59,252 bases of DNA from Microcoleus sp. FACHB-DQ6. Lineage in GTDB: Bacteria; Cyanobacteriota; Cyanobacteriia; Cyanobacteriales; Microcoleaceae. Made by a program: the position numbers and the translations under genes. The stretch is taken from assembly GCA_014695175.1 (NCBI GenBank), contig JACJNV010000073.1, positions 1 to 59,252 on the forward strand, in the 5' to 3' direction. Below, one piece after another: positions 35,356 to 44,152 of this stretch. The notes below the pieces were generated by a model, which was not told the DNA's origin, ran no database searches, and saw nothing but the letters and a program-made list of their open reading frames with translations. How positions within the stretch are numbered: the stretch's first letter is position 1; every line of letters starts with the position of its first letter.

Positions 35356-36777
35356 CTATTGGTACAAGTTCCGAGTTTTTTGGATTTCTACGGCCATTTT
35401 CTGTCGCAAGTCCCAAGGTAGCAGAATTTCGACTTCTGAACCTAAAGCGCGCAACCACCTCAGCGGGTAGTAGTCTGTCTCTCGGTAAGTGACTTGGTAG
35501 TAAGCATCGTCGGTTGGGCGAGACTGGAGGATTTGTAAAAGTGCCGATCGGTGTTCTGGGTTGGGAGTATATTGTTTGATTAATGTGGCGGCGCGATCGT
35601 ACTCTATGGCGTTACAGGTATGGTGAATGCTGATTCCCTGCATATAACTTTGATGAAAAGTGCGATCGAACCGCAATACCATCAGCGCAGTTTCTTTATA
35701 AAAATCGCAGCCCCAAGCTTCCTTTAACATATCGTTAACTGTTTTGGGAGTTGGCAGGTTATTTTCCTGATATTTTTCCTTGAGTAATTGGGGAACCCGA
35801 GAATCTTGCCAATCCAAGGATTCTAGACGTTTTGAAATAATGCGATCGAGCCGATATTTGTACCAATTAATTTCACCTCTGGGGGTGCTGCCGTAGGCAC
35901 ACAAATATTTAGCTCGATCCATAAAGTAAATACACACAGGATAAACAACGCACTCTTTAATCATATCTTGATGAGCGCTGCGATAAGTTAATAGCAAAGG
36001 AGCGATATTTTGAGAATCCCACATTTCCTGCAATTCGCTCTGAAATTGAGCGACAGCATCTTGCATGGGACTAGATTCGGGTACGAGATAATCAACGTAC
36101 AAAAAGACGCGGTGATTATCTTCATCCACTACCTCTTCTGAAAATTGGTCGGCTAATAAAGGCAAACTTGGGTCGAGAAAACTAAACATCCCCAAAGTAG
36201 CAGCGAGATAAGCCTGTGTTTTTGGAGTCAAATTGCTGTCTGTATTGGGGTTTTCTGTTTGACAGGAAATTGGCGGTATTTGTTCAACTCGGCGGTAGTT
36301 TTTACTTCTACCCGTCACCCTGGTTAACCGTTGCAGCAAATGCCGCTCCACCAATAAATCGAAGTCATTTTGCAGCGATTTTCGCACCTGAGCGAATAAC
36401 TTTTCTGCTAAGAGCTTGTCTAAATCAGCATCGGCAATAGCTATTTGTTTTTGCAAAGAATGCCGCCACTCGTTTACAGATACATTCCATTTTGTCAACC
36501 ACTGTTGCGTTGTTTTGTTGCAAGCACAATTCGGGTCTGAATAGTTAAGAATATCTTCCTGCTTTTCATCTTTGTAATTTTTGCCAAAGAAAGCTTCGCG
36601 CCAATCAGCATAGGTAAAGGGGCTGCTAAGGGCAATATATCCCTCGTCGCTGTACAGCCAAGTTACCAAAACCCATAACCTGATGGCGCGGGTGAGATTT
36701 TGCATTTGGTCGAGAGTTCCGTTGGCGAAATCCTCTAGCAGTCTGGGGTGTGGCGGATTGCTAAATGTTGGGTTCAT
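35356..36777 (-). CDS. TIGR03985 family CRISPR-associated protein (WYL-type regulator)
   Basis: A 473-residue protein matching the TIGR03985 family, found beside cyanobacterial type III systems. The N-terminal third has LTRAIRLWVLVTWLYSDEG and a DWREAFFGKNY segment; I infer helix-turn-helix-like DNA binding. The C-terminal half carries the WYL-like core: MIKECVVYPVCIYF, then YGSTPRGEINWYKYRLDRI with the conserved W-Y-x-Y-R-L-D-R-I. WYL domains sense ligands, often nucleotides, and several regulate CRISPR or phage-defence operons. It reads away from the effector operon across a 115-bp gap with an inverted repeat, so it probably controls both. Ligand unknown. It is the only regulator in the locus. 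Confidence 0.75.
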   Translation of the reverse strand: MNPTFSNPPHPRLLEDFANGTLDQMQNLTRAIRLWVLVTWLYSDEGYIALSSPFTYADWREAFFGKNYKDEKQEDILNYSDPNCACNKTTQQWLTKWNVSVNEWRHSLQKQIAIADADLDKLLAEKLFAQVRKSLQNDFDLLVERHLLQRLTRVTGRSKNYRRVEQIPPISCQTENPNTDSNLTPKTQAYLAATLGMFSFLDPSLPLLADQFSEEVVDEDNHRVFLYVDYLVPESSPMQDAVAQFQSELQEMWDSQNIAPLLLTYRSAHQDMIKECVVYPVCIYFMDRAKYLCAYGSTPRGEINWYKYRLDRIISKRLESLDWQDSRVPQLLKEKYQENNLPTPKTVNDMLKEAWGCDFYKETALMVLRFDRTFHQSYMQGISIHHTCNAIEYDRAATLIKQYTPNPEHRSALLQILQSRPTDDAYYQVTYRETDYYPLRWLRALGSEVEILLPWDLRQKMAVEIQKTRNLYQ

Positions 36778-36820
36778 GGTGGGTTGAGGGATTTAAATTG
36801 TGTTTTATAGCGTAAGGGCG

Positions 36821-36842
36821 ATCGGAAGGGGGTGTTTCCGAT
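36821..36842. promoter_or_regulatory. Candidate operator in the divergent CRISPR promoter
   Basis: atcggaa (36821-36827) and ttccgat (36836-36842) form a 7-bp inverted repeat spaced by 8 bp, centred within the 115-bp gap between the regulator and the effector operon. A TATAAT-like caataat follows at about 36849-36855 on the forward strand, so a protein bound to the repeat would touch the -35 region of the operon. No experimental basis. Confidence 0.45.
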
Positions 36843-36892
36843 AGTATGCAATAATTGGCGTACAAGTTGAGCAAGACGGAGAGACAGGCTTT

Positions 36893-38194
36893 ATGAGTAC
36901 ATCTGAGTTCGACAAGTACAAAGTTGACCACCTGTTTTTGCTGATTGGCGAGAACCCTTTGCCTAACTATGTAGCAGCGAGACTTTTGTTAAATCCAGGA
37001 GGTACCCCCTACCTTGTGTATACGACTGGTACAGAGAAGCCAGCCAAGCGTCTGCAAACAATATTGAGTAGCGAACCAATTGGTTTAAAGACAGCTCAAC
37101 TTGTGCCGCTCAACGATGGCGAAGCTGATGCCTATCAGATTCAAAAGGCAATTCGCTCTAAGCTAGAAACTATCAAGGATGGAAAAATTGGATTGAATTA
37201 TACGGGCGGTACGAAGGCGATGGCTGTACACGCTTACAGAGCAGTTTTTAGCAAAGAGCGTCCCCAGACTGTGTTTAGCTATCTTGACCCGCGTAGATTG
37301 GAGATGTGCATAGATCGAGAAAATGGCGCTCGCATCCGCATCAAAGTGAAACCAGAAGTGATTCCCGTCCAACTTGCCAAAGTGTTTCAAATACACGGAT
37401 GGACGTGGCAAGACAAATCAGATCCTATTGACAAGCCGGAATTACCTGAAGCTGCAAAAGCCTTTGCTGAATTTCATAATAATGGTGATTTAGTGCAACT
37501 ATGGCGTGATTGGTGTAATGAAGTTTTGCGGAAAGCAGCAAGAGATGAAAAAGATAAAAATAAATGGAAAAAGGAAACTAAGCTAACAGAGATTTCTACT
37601 TTGAGCCTTGAGAAACTGAAGTCTAAGGAAAACATCATGAGTACCTTGAGTCATTTAGGAGTTGTGGGTGAAAATTTATCACTTCATGCTATCAAGGAGA
37701 AAGGAATCAAAAGCTTAGAATCTGCCTGTAAATGGTTAGACGGTGAATGGTTAGAGCATTATGTTTTACAACAAGTGCAAGAAATCCCTGAAGACTTATC
37801 TATTTACGATAGCGCTACTTCATTTTGGATTCGGAATCCAATCGATCCGAAAAATACTAAATTTCAGTTTGATGTTGCCTTCATGCGAGGATATCAGCTA
37901 TTTGCGATCTCTTGTACAACTATCGCTCGTAAATCTGATTGCAAATCGAAGCTATTTGAAGCTTACATCAGAGCGCGACAACTCGGTGGGGATGAAGCGC
38001 GAGTGGCTCTAGTATGTTGTGCTAGCGATAAAGATGTTAACGCCCTTGAAACAGAAATTGTAAATGTTTTTAACCCGGCTCCCGAAAGTGGGCAAAGAAA
38101 CCACAAAATAGCCGTGTTTGGACGTGATGACCTAATGGATTTAGCGAGCAGGATTGCAGAATGGATCAAGCAAAATGATAAGGATGCAAAATGA
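36893..38194 (+). CDS. Card1/Can2-like CARF effector with degenerate nuclease motif
   Basis: A 433-residue CARF-DUF1887 protein, the ancillary effector of this type III locus. The N-terminal CARF domain has the ligand-binding motif TGGTKAM (104-110) after FLLIGENPLPNYVA. Such domains bind the cyclic oligoadenylates made by Cas10. The C-terminal domain (about 280-433) fits the DUF1887 PD-(D/E)xK fold, with E288 in WLEHYV and D327 in FQFDVAF. Where active Card1 has E-x-K, this protein reads AISCTT (338-343), so E and K are S340 and T342. Either the nuclease is dead, or another residue such as E356 or a following lysine substitutes. It overlaps cas10 by 4 nt (ATGA). It is the first gene of the operon. 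Confidence 0.75.
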   Translation: MSTSEFDKYKVDHLFLLIGENPLPNYVAARLLLNPGGTPYLVYTTGTEKPAKRLQTILSSEPIGLKTAQLVPLNDGEADAYQIQKAIRSKLETIKDGKIGLNYTGGTKAMAVHAYRAVFSKERPQTVFSYLDPRRLEMCIDRENGARIRIKVKPEVIPVQLAKVFQIHGWTWQDKSDPIDKPELPEAAKAFAEFHNNGDLVQLWRDWCNEVLRKAARDEKDKNKWKKETKLTEISTLSLEKLKSKENIMSTLSHLGVVGENLSLHAIKEKGIKSLESACKWLDGEWLEHYVLQQVQEIPEDLSIYDSATSFWIRNPIDPKNTKFQFDVAFMRGYQLFAISCTTIARKSDCKSKLFEAYIRARQLGGDEARVALVCCASDKDVNALETEIVNVFNPAPESGQRNHKIAVFGRDDLMDLASRIAEWIKQNDKDAK

Positions 38195-39882
38195 AAAATT
38201 TTACTGTCACTGTACTAGATACAACAGGAATTCAACCCTACATTTTCGGTAGTAACCGCCTGCGCGAAAATATTGGTGCATCTTACCTAGTTTCTCAGGC
38301 AACAGATGACTGGGCTATAGAAGCTTTACATACCTTCGCGCGCCAAGATATAAATCGCAAAGTTTATGCTTTCAATCCTAAAGATCCTAAAAAGCATCAA
38401 CCAGATGCCAAACCACGTATTGAAGATGATGGACTAGCTGCTGAATTAGTTTATGCAGGTGGCGGCAATACAGTATTGTTGTTTTCAGACAAGCAATATG
38501 CCGTGCAATTTACTCAAATTTTGAGCAAGCGAATCTTAGAAGAAGCACCAGGAATTAATCTTGTAGCTGTTCATCAAGAATTTGATTGGGATAGTCAATC
38601 TCTATATGATGTCGTTCAGAATTTGATGAAAAATGACTTGGATGCCAAAAAGCGAAGCCGGATACCCTCTGCACCATTGCTGGGTTTGGGTGTGACTGCA
38701 ACTTGTCGCTCGACTCAGTTAGTTGCTGTAGGTGAAAGTGAAAAATTTGAAGATGACGAACCCTATCTTATTTCGACAGAGATTGATGCAAAAATTAAAG
38801 TTATTTCTAAAGCTAACGATAAACTGCAAGCAATGTTTGCTACTTTTTTAGATTCCTATGAATTCCCTCTGAGAACCGACAAAATGGGGCGTTCTGAAGG
38901 AGATTCTAGCTATGTTGCTGTGATTCATGCTGATGGCAATGGTATGGGTAAGCGCTTTCAAAATTTTGGCAAGCATAAAGGCAATCGGGACTACATTATC
39001 GATATGCGTAAACTTTCCCACAGCCTTAATCAGGCTGGTATTAATGCACTGAAAAAAGTAATAAAAATACTGGTTGAATCGATTGAGGTAGATACAGATG
39101 GGAAGAGAAAGGTAAAAGGTAAGTTTGAAATAAAAAATAATTATTTACCCTTCCGTCCTCTAGTCTATGGTGGTGATGATGTCACGTTCGTTTGTGATGG
39201 ACGCTTAGGTTTAGAACTGGCTGCTATGTATCTTGAAGCACTCGAAAACCAGCCAATTGCAGATGGTGAGGATATTAAAGCTTGTGCAGGAATTTGTGTT
39301 GTCAAAACTCATTATCCCTTTGCACGCGCTTATCAACTTAGCGAAGATTTGTGCCGAAAAGCTAAAAAATTTGTTAAAGATGAAGACAAAGGAGATTTCT
39401 CAGCTTTGGATTGGCATCTAGCAGCCAGTGGCTTAAGTGGATCGATTTCTGAAATTCGCGATCGCGAATATCGGGTAAAATTTCCGGATTGCGAGAAAGC
39501 TGCCTCATTAGAAATGCGACCTATCAGTTTGAAAAAAGAAATCGATAGCGATTGGCGTACTTGGCAAGGTTTCACCAAAGTAGTCAAGCACTTAAATGAA
39601 GATGAAGATTGGAAAGGTCGTCGAAATAAGGTGATTGCCTTACGAGATGTACTCCGTCAAGGAATTGAAGCAACTCAGAAGTTTCTCAAAAACTACAGAA
39701 TAAAGGATGAGCAACTGCCAATTTTCCCAGAATTTAGCGGTCAGAGTATAGATTTAGCTAAAAAAGGTTGGCTGAATGGAATTTGTGGTTACTTTGATGC
39801 TATTGAAGCAATGGACTTTTATATCTCACTGAGAGAAGAATTAGATGCCAATTTATCAACTGAAAATAAAACTGCTGAGTGA
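38191..39882 (+). CDS. cas10: Cas10, HD-less, with active cyclase motif (type III-D)
   Basis: A 563-residue Cas10, the signature subunit of type III CRISPR complexes. The N-terminal part (IQPYIFGSNRLRENIGASYLVS) starts the first palm directly; there is no HD nuclease domain. Palm 1 is degenerate, reading YAGGGNTVLLF (88-98) at the catalytic hairpin. Palm 2 is intact: VIHADGNGMG (244-253) and YGGDDVTFV (326-334). It should therefore convert ATP to cyclic oligoadenylate upon target RNA binding but not cut DNA. A single TATCRS segment replaces the usual zinc ribbon. It overlaps the Card1-like gene by 4 nt and the next cas7 by 38 nt, so the three are translated as a unit. Confidence 0.88.
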   Translation: MKNFTVTVLDTTGIQPYIFGSNRLRENIGASYLVSQATDDWAIEALHTFARQDINRKVYAFNPKDPKKHQPDAKPRIEDDGLAAELVYAGGGNTVLLFSDKQYAVQFTQILSKRILEEAPGINLVAVHQEFDWDSQSLYDVVQNLMKNDLDAKKRSRIPSAPLLGLGVTATCRSTQLVAVGESEKFEDDEPYLISTEIDAKIKVISKANDKLQAMFATFLDSYEFPLRTDKMGRSEGDSSYVAVIHADGNGMGKRFQNFGKHKGNRDYIIDMRKLSHSLNQAGINALKKVIKILVESIEVDTDGKRKVKGKFEIKNNYLPFRPLVYGGDDVTFVCDGRLGLELAAMYLEALENQPIADGEDIKACAGICVVKTHYPFARAYQLSEDLCRKAKKFVKDEDKGDFSALDWHLAASGLSGSISEIRDREYRVKFPDCEKAASLEMRPISLKKEIDSDWRTWQGFTKVVKHLNEDEDWKGRRNKVIALRDVLRQGIEATQKFLKNYRIKDEQLPIFPEFSGQSIDLAKKGWLNGICGYFDAIEAMDFYISLREELDANLSTENKTAE

Positions 39883-40492
39883 TACAACTTTTGGACGGGG
39901 AGATGGAGTCGCAGGTTTAATTGACCAAGAAGTCGAACACGATCCTTTTGGTTTTCCCTACTTGCGGGGACGTACTCTCAAGGGATTGCTGAGTGAAGAA
40001 GGCGATAACTTAATTGCAATGTTGACTAATCATCGCCCATCTTGGGAAAGGGTTGCTGGCGATTTATTCGGTACATTGGGCAGTACCATCGGAACAATGG
40101 GTGCAGTTCATGTAGGTGATGCTTGTTTGCCGGAGGATTTACGTCAAGCTGTTGCTTTCCAGATTAAGGATGAAACTTTAACAAAAACAGAGGTACTTGA
40201 TTCGCTAACAACTATCCGTCGTCAAACTTCTATAGACCCACAATCTGGTACAGCAGATGAAGGTAGTTTGCGTTCATTTCGTGTAGTTTTGCGCGACCTT
40301 TGTTTCACGGCAGACTTAATTTTTGAGAAGATGCCAAGTGATGAAATGCTGTCACTTTTAGCGGTGGGTTCGCTAGCACTTCGGCGCTTAGGGAGCGGCA
40401 GAAATCGAGGTCGCGGTCATGTGCAATGTACGTTACATGATGCAGACGGTAATGACATCACGCATCACTATGCTAACTATTTTGCAAAATAA
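39845..40492 (+). CDS. Single Cas7 (Csm3-like RAMP) subunit
   Basis: A 215-residue RAMP protein of the Cas7/Csm3 group, a backbone unit of the crRNA-binding filament. The start MPIYQLKIKLLSDTTFGRGDG is a typical first beta strand. GLIDQEVEHDPFGFPYLRG aligns with the Csm3 segment that holds the RNA-cleaving aspartate (candidate D27) before the R-G-x-x-L-K-G helix. A glycine-rich loop RRLGSGRNRGRGHVQ lies near residue 190. The start overlaps cas10 by 38 nt in another frame; I see no better internal start, since starting later would delete the first strand. It is followed 17 bp later by csx10. Confidence 0.8.
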   Translation: MPIYQLKIKLLSDTTFGRGDGVAGLIDQEVEHDPFGFPYLRGRTLKGLLSEEGDNLIAMLTNHRPSWERVAGDLFGTLGSTIGTMGAVHVGDACLPEDLRQAVAFQIKDETLTKTEVLDSLTTIRRQTSIDPQSGTADEGSLRSFRVVLRDLCFTADLIFEKMPSDEMLSLLAVGSLALRRLGSGRNRGRGHVQCTLHDADGNDITHHYANYFAK

Positions 40493-40509
40493 ATCAAGGA
40501 GAAAGTTGC

Positions 40510-42069
40510 ATGAAAGCAATTATTTTAACATTACAAACTCAGCAACCAATTCTCGCCACTTCATTTCAAGGCGATCCCAACAGCGATGTATCGTACTCTT
40601 ACATTCCGGGCAGTATGATTCGCGGTGCAATTATTGGGCGTTACATGAGGCAGCATCACTTGTCCGAACTGGATTTAACTAATGATGAAGTGAAGCGATT
40701 GTTCTTCGATGCCAATAGTACCCGCTACTTAAATGCTTATCTTTTGAGTTACGAAAAGCAACCGCAACGCACTCTTCCCCTACCTTTATGTTGGTTCAAG
40801 GATAAGGATGAAGAACTTAAGGATAATTCGCCTATTACTGTCTATGATTTCAGTATTGAGAGAGGAGACAATCCAGAAACTCCAAAATCTGTTGGTGAAT
40901 ACTTCTGGAGAAAGGAACGGGGAGGGATAAAATTATACAAAGAAAAGCGACGGATTAATATTCATAATTTTCGCGATCGCAAAAAAGGACGTTCTACAGA
41001 TAACCAAGGTGAAATTTTCCGCTACGATGCTCTAGATGCGGGACAAATCTTTCAATCAGTCATTTTCTGCGAAGATGAAGACGTAACAGCAATTCAAGAT
41101 TTATTAGCAGAACCTAACTTATGGTTAGGAGGTTCTAAAAGTGCTGGATACGGACATACCAAGATTATCGATCCAAAACCTCTTAATGCTTGGGATGAAA
41201 TTGGAGTTCCTGCAGAAGAACGCGAAGATAATGACGAAGTTTTAAACATTACACTTCTCAGCGACACGCTTTTAAGGGATGAATGCGGTCAACCTGTAGC
41301 AGATCCGATGTTAATTAAACAAGCTGTCGAGGAAATGTTAAATATCTCATTGCCTGAACCTAGCAATATTTTTGGTGGTAGCACTTTAATTGGTGGATTT
41401 AACCGTAAATGGGGATTGCCTTTACCTCAAGTACCAGCATTAGCAGCAGGAACTGCGATTGTTTTTAAAGGTGTTGAAATTAATTCAGAGCAAATTCAGT
41501 TACTTGAGGCTTATGGGATTGGAGAGAGAAGAGAAGATGGTTTTGGTCGAATTGCTATAAATTGGTTAAAAAAAGAAGAGTTTTCAGCCAGTTTAGCTAA
41601 GCCATCTAGTAGCTCTACTTCCTTGGAAAAAGAAAGTTCACATCTTTTGGCTGAACAGATGGCACAAAGATTGCTAGAAAAAAAGCTAGAACAATATCTT
41701 CAAAAAGAGGTTGGACCTTTAAGCTTGGATGATGGCATCAGTAACAGTCAACTGTCTCGACTACAATCTGTTGCACGACAAGGGCTTCCCAATGGCGATT
41801 GTAGTTTAGTTATCTCCTTGCTAAACAACTTACCATCGAATGCTAAGAGTCAGTTCGAGCGCACAAAAATCGGCAATAAATCATTCCGACAACAGCTAGA
41901 TGAGTGGCTGGGCAATCCGACTGATTGGATTCAGGGAATAGAAGTAAAAATTGCTGATGTAGAGCGCAAGTTTGATGACGATCGCGCTAGACAAGATAAG
42001 CTAGCTGAAAAGTACACGCTGCGGCTGATTATGGCAGTGGCAAAGAAGGCAACTAAGGAGAAAAAATAA
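40510..42069 (+). CDS. csx10: Csx10 (Cas5-group RAMP) with C-terminal helical extension
   Basis: A 519-residue Csx10, the Cas5-type subunit that caps the crRNA 5' handle in type III-D complexes. RAMP features: a first strand AIILTLQTQQPIL, the YSYIPGSMIRGAIIGRYM helix (about 27-45), a LWLGGSKSAGYGHTKI glycine loop (about 205-220) and a second RAMP-like half with IFGGSTLIGGFNRKWGLPLP and GIGERREDGFGRIAI. Residues about 365-519 are different: a Ser-rich linker, then mainly helices. No separate small subunit (Cas11) is encoded in the operon, so this tail is a good candidate for a fused Cas11. Ribosome site AAGGAG lies 9 nt before ATG. The stop overlaps the next start by 1 nt (TAATG). Confidence 0.78.
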   Translation: MKAIILTLQTQQPILATSFQGDPNSDVSYSYIPGSMIRGAIIGRYMRQHHLSELDLTNDEVKRLFFDANSTRYLNAYLLSYEKQPQRTLPLPLCWFKDKDEELKDNSPITVYDFSIERGDNPETPKSVGEYFWRKERGGIKLYKEKRRINIHNFRDRKKGRSTDNQGEIFRYDALDAGQIFQSVIFCEDEDVTAIQDLLAEPNLWLGGSKSAGYGHTKIIDPKPLNAWDEIGVPAEEREDNDEVLNITLLSDTLLRDECGQPVADPMLIKQAVEEMLNISLPEPSNIFGGSTLIGGFNRKWGLPLPQVPALAAGTAIVFKGVEINSEQIQLLEAYGIGERREDGFGRIAINWLKKEEFSASLAKPSSSSTSLEKESSHLLAEQMAQRLLEKKLEQYLQKEVGPLSLDDGISNSQLSRLQSVARQGLPNGDCSLVISLLNNLPSNAKSQFERTKIGNKSFRQQLDEWLGNPTDWIQGIEVKIADVERKFDDDRARQDKLAEKYTLRLIMAVAKKATKEKK

Positions 42070-43556
42070 TGAGTCAAGAACGCCTAAACCGCAATCAGCA
42101 TCCGATCGCCCAACGCATTATTGTACGCGGTATCTTAATTTTAGATACGCCGACTTGCTTGGGAAGTGGTGACGCAGATAGCCCAACGGATATCGCATTG
42201 CTTAGAGATAGTGTTAGTGACTCTGCGCTTTTAACTGGTGCATCAATTGCAGGTGCTTTGCGGAACTACTTGCGCGAGTGCGAACACGGGTATGGTGCAG
42301 GTGAACAAAATTGCGATCGGGCTACTAACTTATTTGGTGGTACTCGTCGCGATCCTGAAGGCGAACAAAGTCCATTAATTATCAATGATGCTATCAGCAG
42401 CACTATCCCGACTGTGGAATTAAGAGATGGTGTAGAAATTGAACTCACAACTGGCACAGCCAAACCAGGCCATAAATATGACTTGGAACTGTTAGCGGCA
42501 GGAACAGAATTTCCGCTCTACTTTGAATTGCTCATAGAAAAAAATAAAGCTCAAACAGAACAGCAACCATTAATTAATTGTTTAGCATTAGCCTTAGAAG
42601 GTTTAGAACGAGGTGAAATCGGGATTGGCATGAAAAAGCGGCGCGGTTTTGGTCGCTGTCATGTAAAAGAGTGGCAGGTTTGGAATTTTAACTTGGAAGA
42701 TGCGAGCGATCGCACAGTGTGGTTAAATTTTGAACATTGGCATACAGGTTTATTACCCGATCGCGAAACATATTCATCAATTGCTACAGCTCTGGGAGTC
42801 TCATTAGAGAATAAGGAAGATAAGCGCGATCGCTTCCTCATGCACGCCACATTCCAATTAGTAGGTTCCCTCCTAATTCGTTCCGGTCAAGATTCAACTG
42901 GACGCGCTCCCGATGTTGTACACTTGAAATCTCATCGACCAGATCAATTAGACTCAGTACCAGTATTATCCGGTACGAGTTTAGCTGGAGTATTACGCCA
43001 TCGAGCCGAGCGCATTGTTAACACATTGGGCGGTAGTTCAACACTTGTGAAAGAGTTATTTGGTTTTGTTGAAGGGAAGGAAGCCAAATCAAGTCGTTTA
43101 GTCGTTCACGAGAAAGTAATTGAAAAGGCTACTGACTTAGTACAAAATAGAATTGCGATCGATCGCTTTACAGGAGGTGCATATCACGGCGCATTATTTG
43201 AGGAACAACCTATCTTTGGTGGTGATGAAACCATTGTAACTATTGAACTAGAGTTACGAAAGCCAGAAGGATATGAAATTGGATTGTTGTTACTCTTGCT
43301 AAAAGATTTGTGGACAAGCGATTTACCTGTGGGAGGTGAAAGCAGTATTGGCAGAGGACGTTTAAAAGGAATCAAGGCAGACTTAATACATCATCATCCA
43401 CCAATTCCACAACAATGGGAAATTTCTGAGGAAAATGGAACATTGCACGTTACCGATAAAGCTGACAAAGGGGGTTCGGGAGAATCAGTTAGAGATGCGC
43501 TAGAAGGATTTGTTAAAGCATTGTTAGCACATTTAGGGAAGGAGGTAAAGGTATGA
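42069..43556 (+). CDS. Double Cas7 protein (Cas7-2x, type III-D)
   Basis: The 495 residues hold two Cas7-type RAMP domains in tandem. Domain 1 (about 1-220) has TGASIAGALRNYLRE and the glycine loop IGIGMKKRRGFGRCHV. Domain 2 (about 275-430) has SGTSLAGVLRHRAERI and LPVGGESSIGRGRLKGI. Each has an aspartate before the R-helix that could cut target RNA (D41 in PTDIALL; the D of APDVVHL). Such a fusion is known from the type III-D variant of Synechocystis, where Cas7-2x supplies two backbone positions and cleavage sites. It overlaps csx10 by 1 nt and csx19 by 4 nt. Confidence 0.82.
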   Translation: MSQERLNRNQHPIAQRIIVRGILILDTPTCLGSGDADSPTDIALLRDSVSDSALLTGASIAGALRNYLRECEHGYGAGEQNCDRATNLFGGTRRDPEGEQSPLIINDAISSTIPTVELRDGVEIELTTGTAKPGHKYDLELLAAGTEFPLYFELLIEKNKAQTEQQPLINCLALALEGLERGEIGIGMKKRRGFGRCHVKEWQVWNFNLEDASDRTVWLNFEHWHTGLLPDRETYSSIATALGVSLENKEDKRDRFLMHATFQLVGSLLIRSGQDSTGRAPDVVHLKSHRPDQLDSVPVLSGTSLAGVLRHRAERIVNTLGGSSTLVKELFGFVEGKEAKSSRLVVHEKVIEKATDLVQNRIAIDRFTGGAYHGALFEEQPIFGGDETIVTIELELRKPEGYEIGLLLLLLKDLWTSDLPVGGESSIGRGRLKGIKADLIHHHPPIPQQWEISEENGTLHVTDKADKGGSGESVRDALEGFVKALLAHLGKEVKV

Positions 43557-44134
43557 AGGATGCGGTGGATTGTTCATCTCAAACTAAAAAATTCGTTAAT
43601 GACGATGAGTTATGCAGTTGGCTAGAGGAGCAAGCCAAGTCTTATCAACTACCTTATTTGTTAGGTCATGCTGATGATGGGGTAATTTGGGGTCGTTTTG
43701 ATGAGTTAAATAATTGGAAGCTGACCACTGCTGAAAAGGTATTTCACCAACCTAATTTTAATGTTGACTTTCCCAAGCTACGGTTATTGACATTGCAACA
43801 ATGTCGTGTATTTGGTGAAAATGGTGAAGTCTTCCTTTGGCAGAGTGGAGTGCAGTGGAAATGGCGTCTGATTGGTAAGTCAGAAGAGGATAAAATCACA
43901 GAAAGCCAAATTCTTTATGGAACGCAGGGAAGAGAGAGAGAAGGCTTTACTTTACTTTCAGATGGTTCTCAGGGACTCAGACACGCCGTGCCATTAACAG
44001 GTATTACTTTTGATAAAGAAGGAAAAAAACGTCCAGTTCGTCTTCTTGTACATCACTACATTACTTTTGATGATACAGGTATAGCTCGGATATATCTCAG
44101 CCGTCTTGTTGATTTAAAAACTCAGAAAAACTAG
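43553..44134 (+). CDS. csx19: Csx19
   Basis: A 193-residue protein of the Csx19 (TIGR03984) family, a small type III-D-specific subunit. The hallmarks are LGHADDGVIWGRFDE early, FPKLRLLTLQQCRVFGENGEVFLW in the middle and the PVRLLVHHYITFDD strand near the end. In the structure of the III-D variant, Csx19 sits on the complex near its base; its precise role is still little understood. It overlaps Cas7-2x by an ATGA junction and is followed 18 bp later by the TIGR03986 gene. Confidence 0.82.
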   Translation: MKDAVDCSSQTKKFVNDDELCSWLEEQAKSYQLPYLLGHADDGVIWGRFDELNNWKLTTAEKVFHQPNFNVDFPKLRLLTLQQCRVFGENGEVFLWQSGVQWKWRLIGKSEEDKITESQILYGTQGREREGFTLLSDGSQGLRHAVPLTGITFDKEGKKRPVRLLVHHYITFDDTGIARIYLSRLVDLKTQKN

Positions 44135-44152
44135 GAATATTGAGGATTTAGT

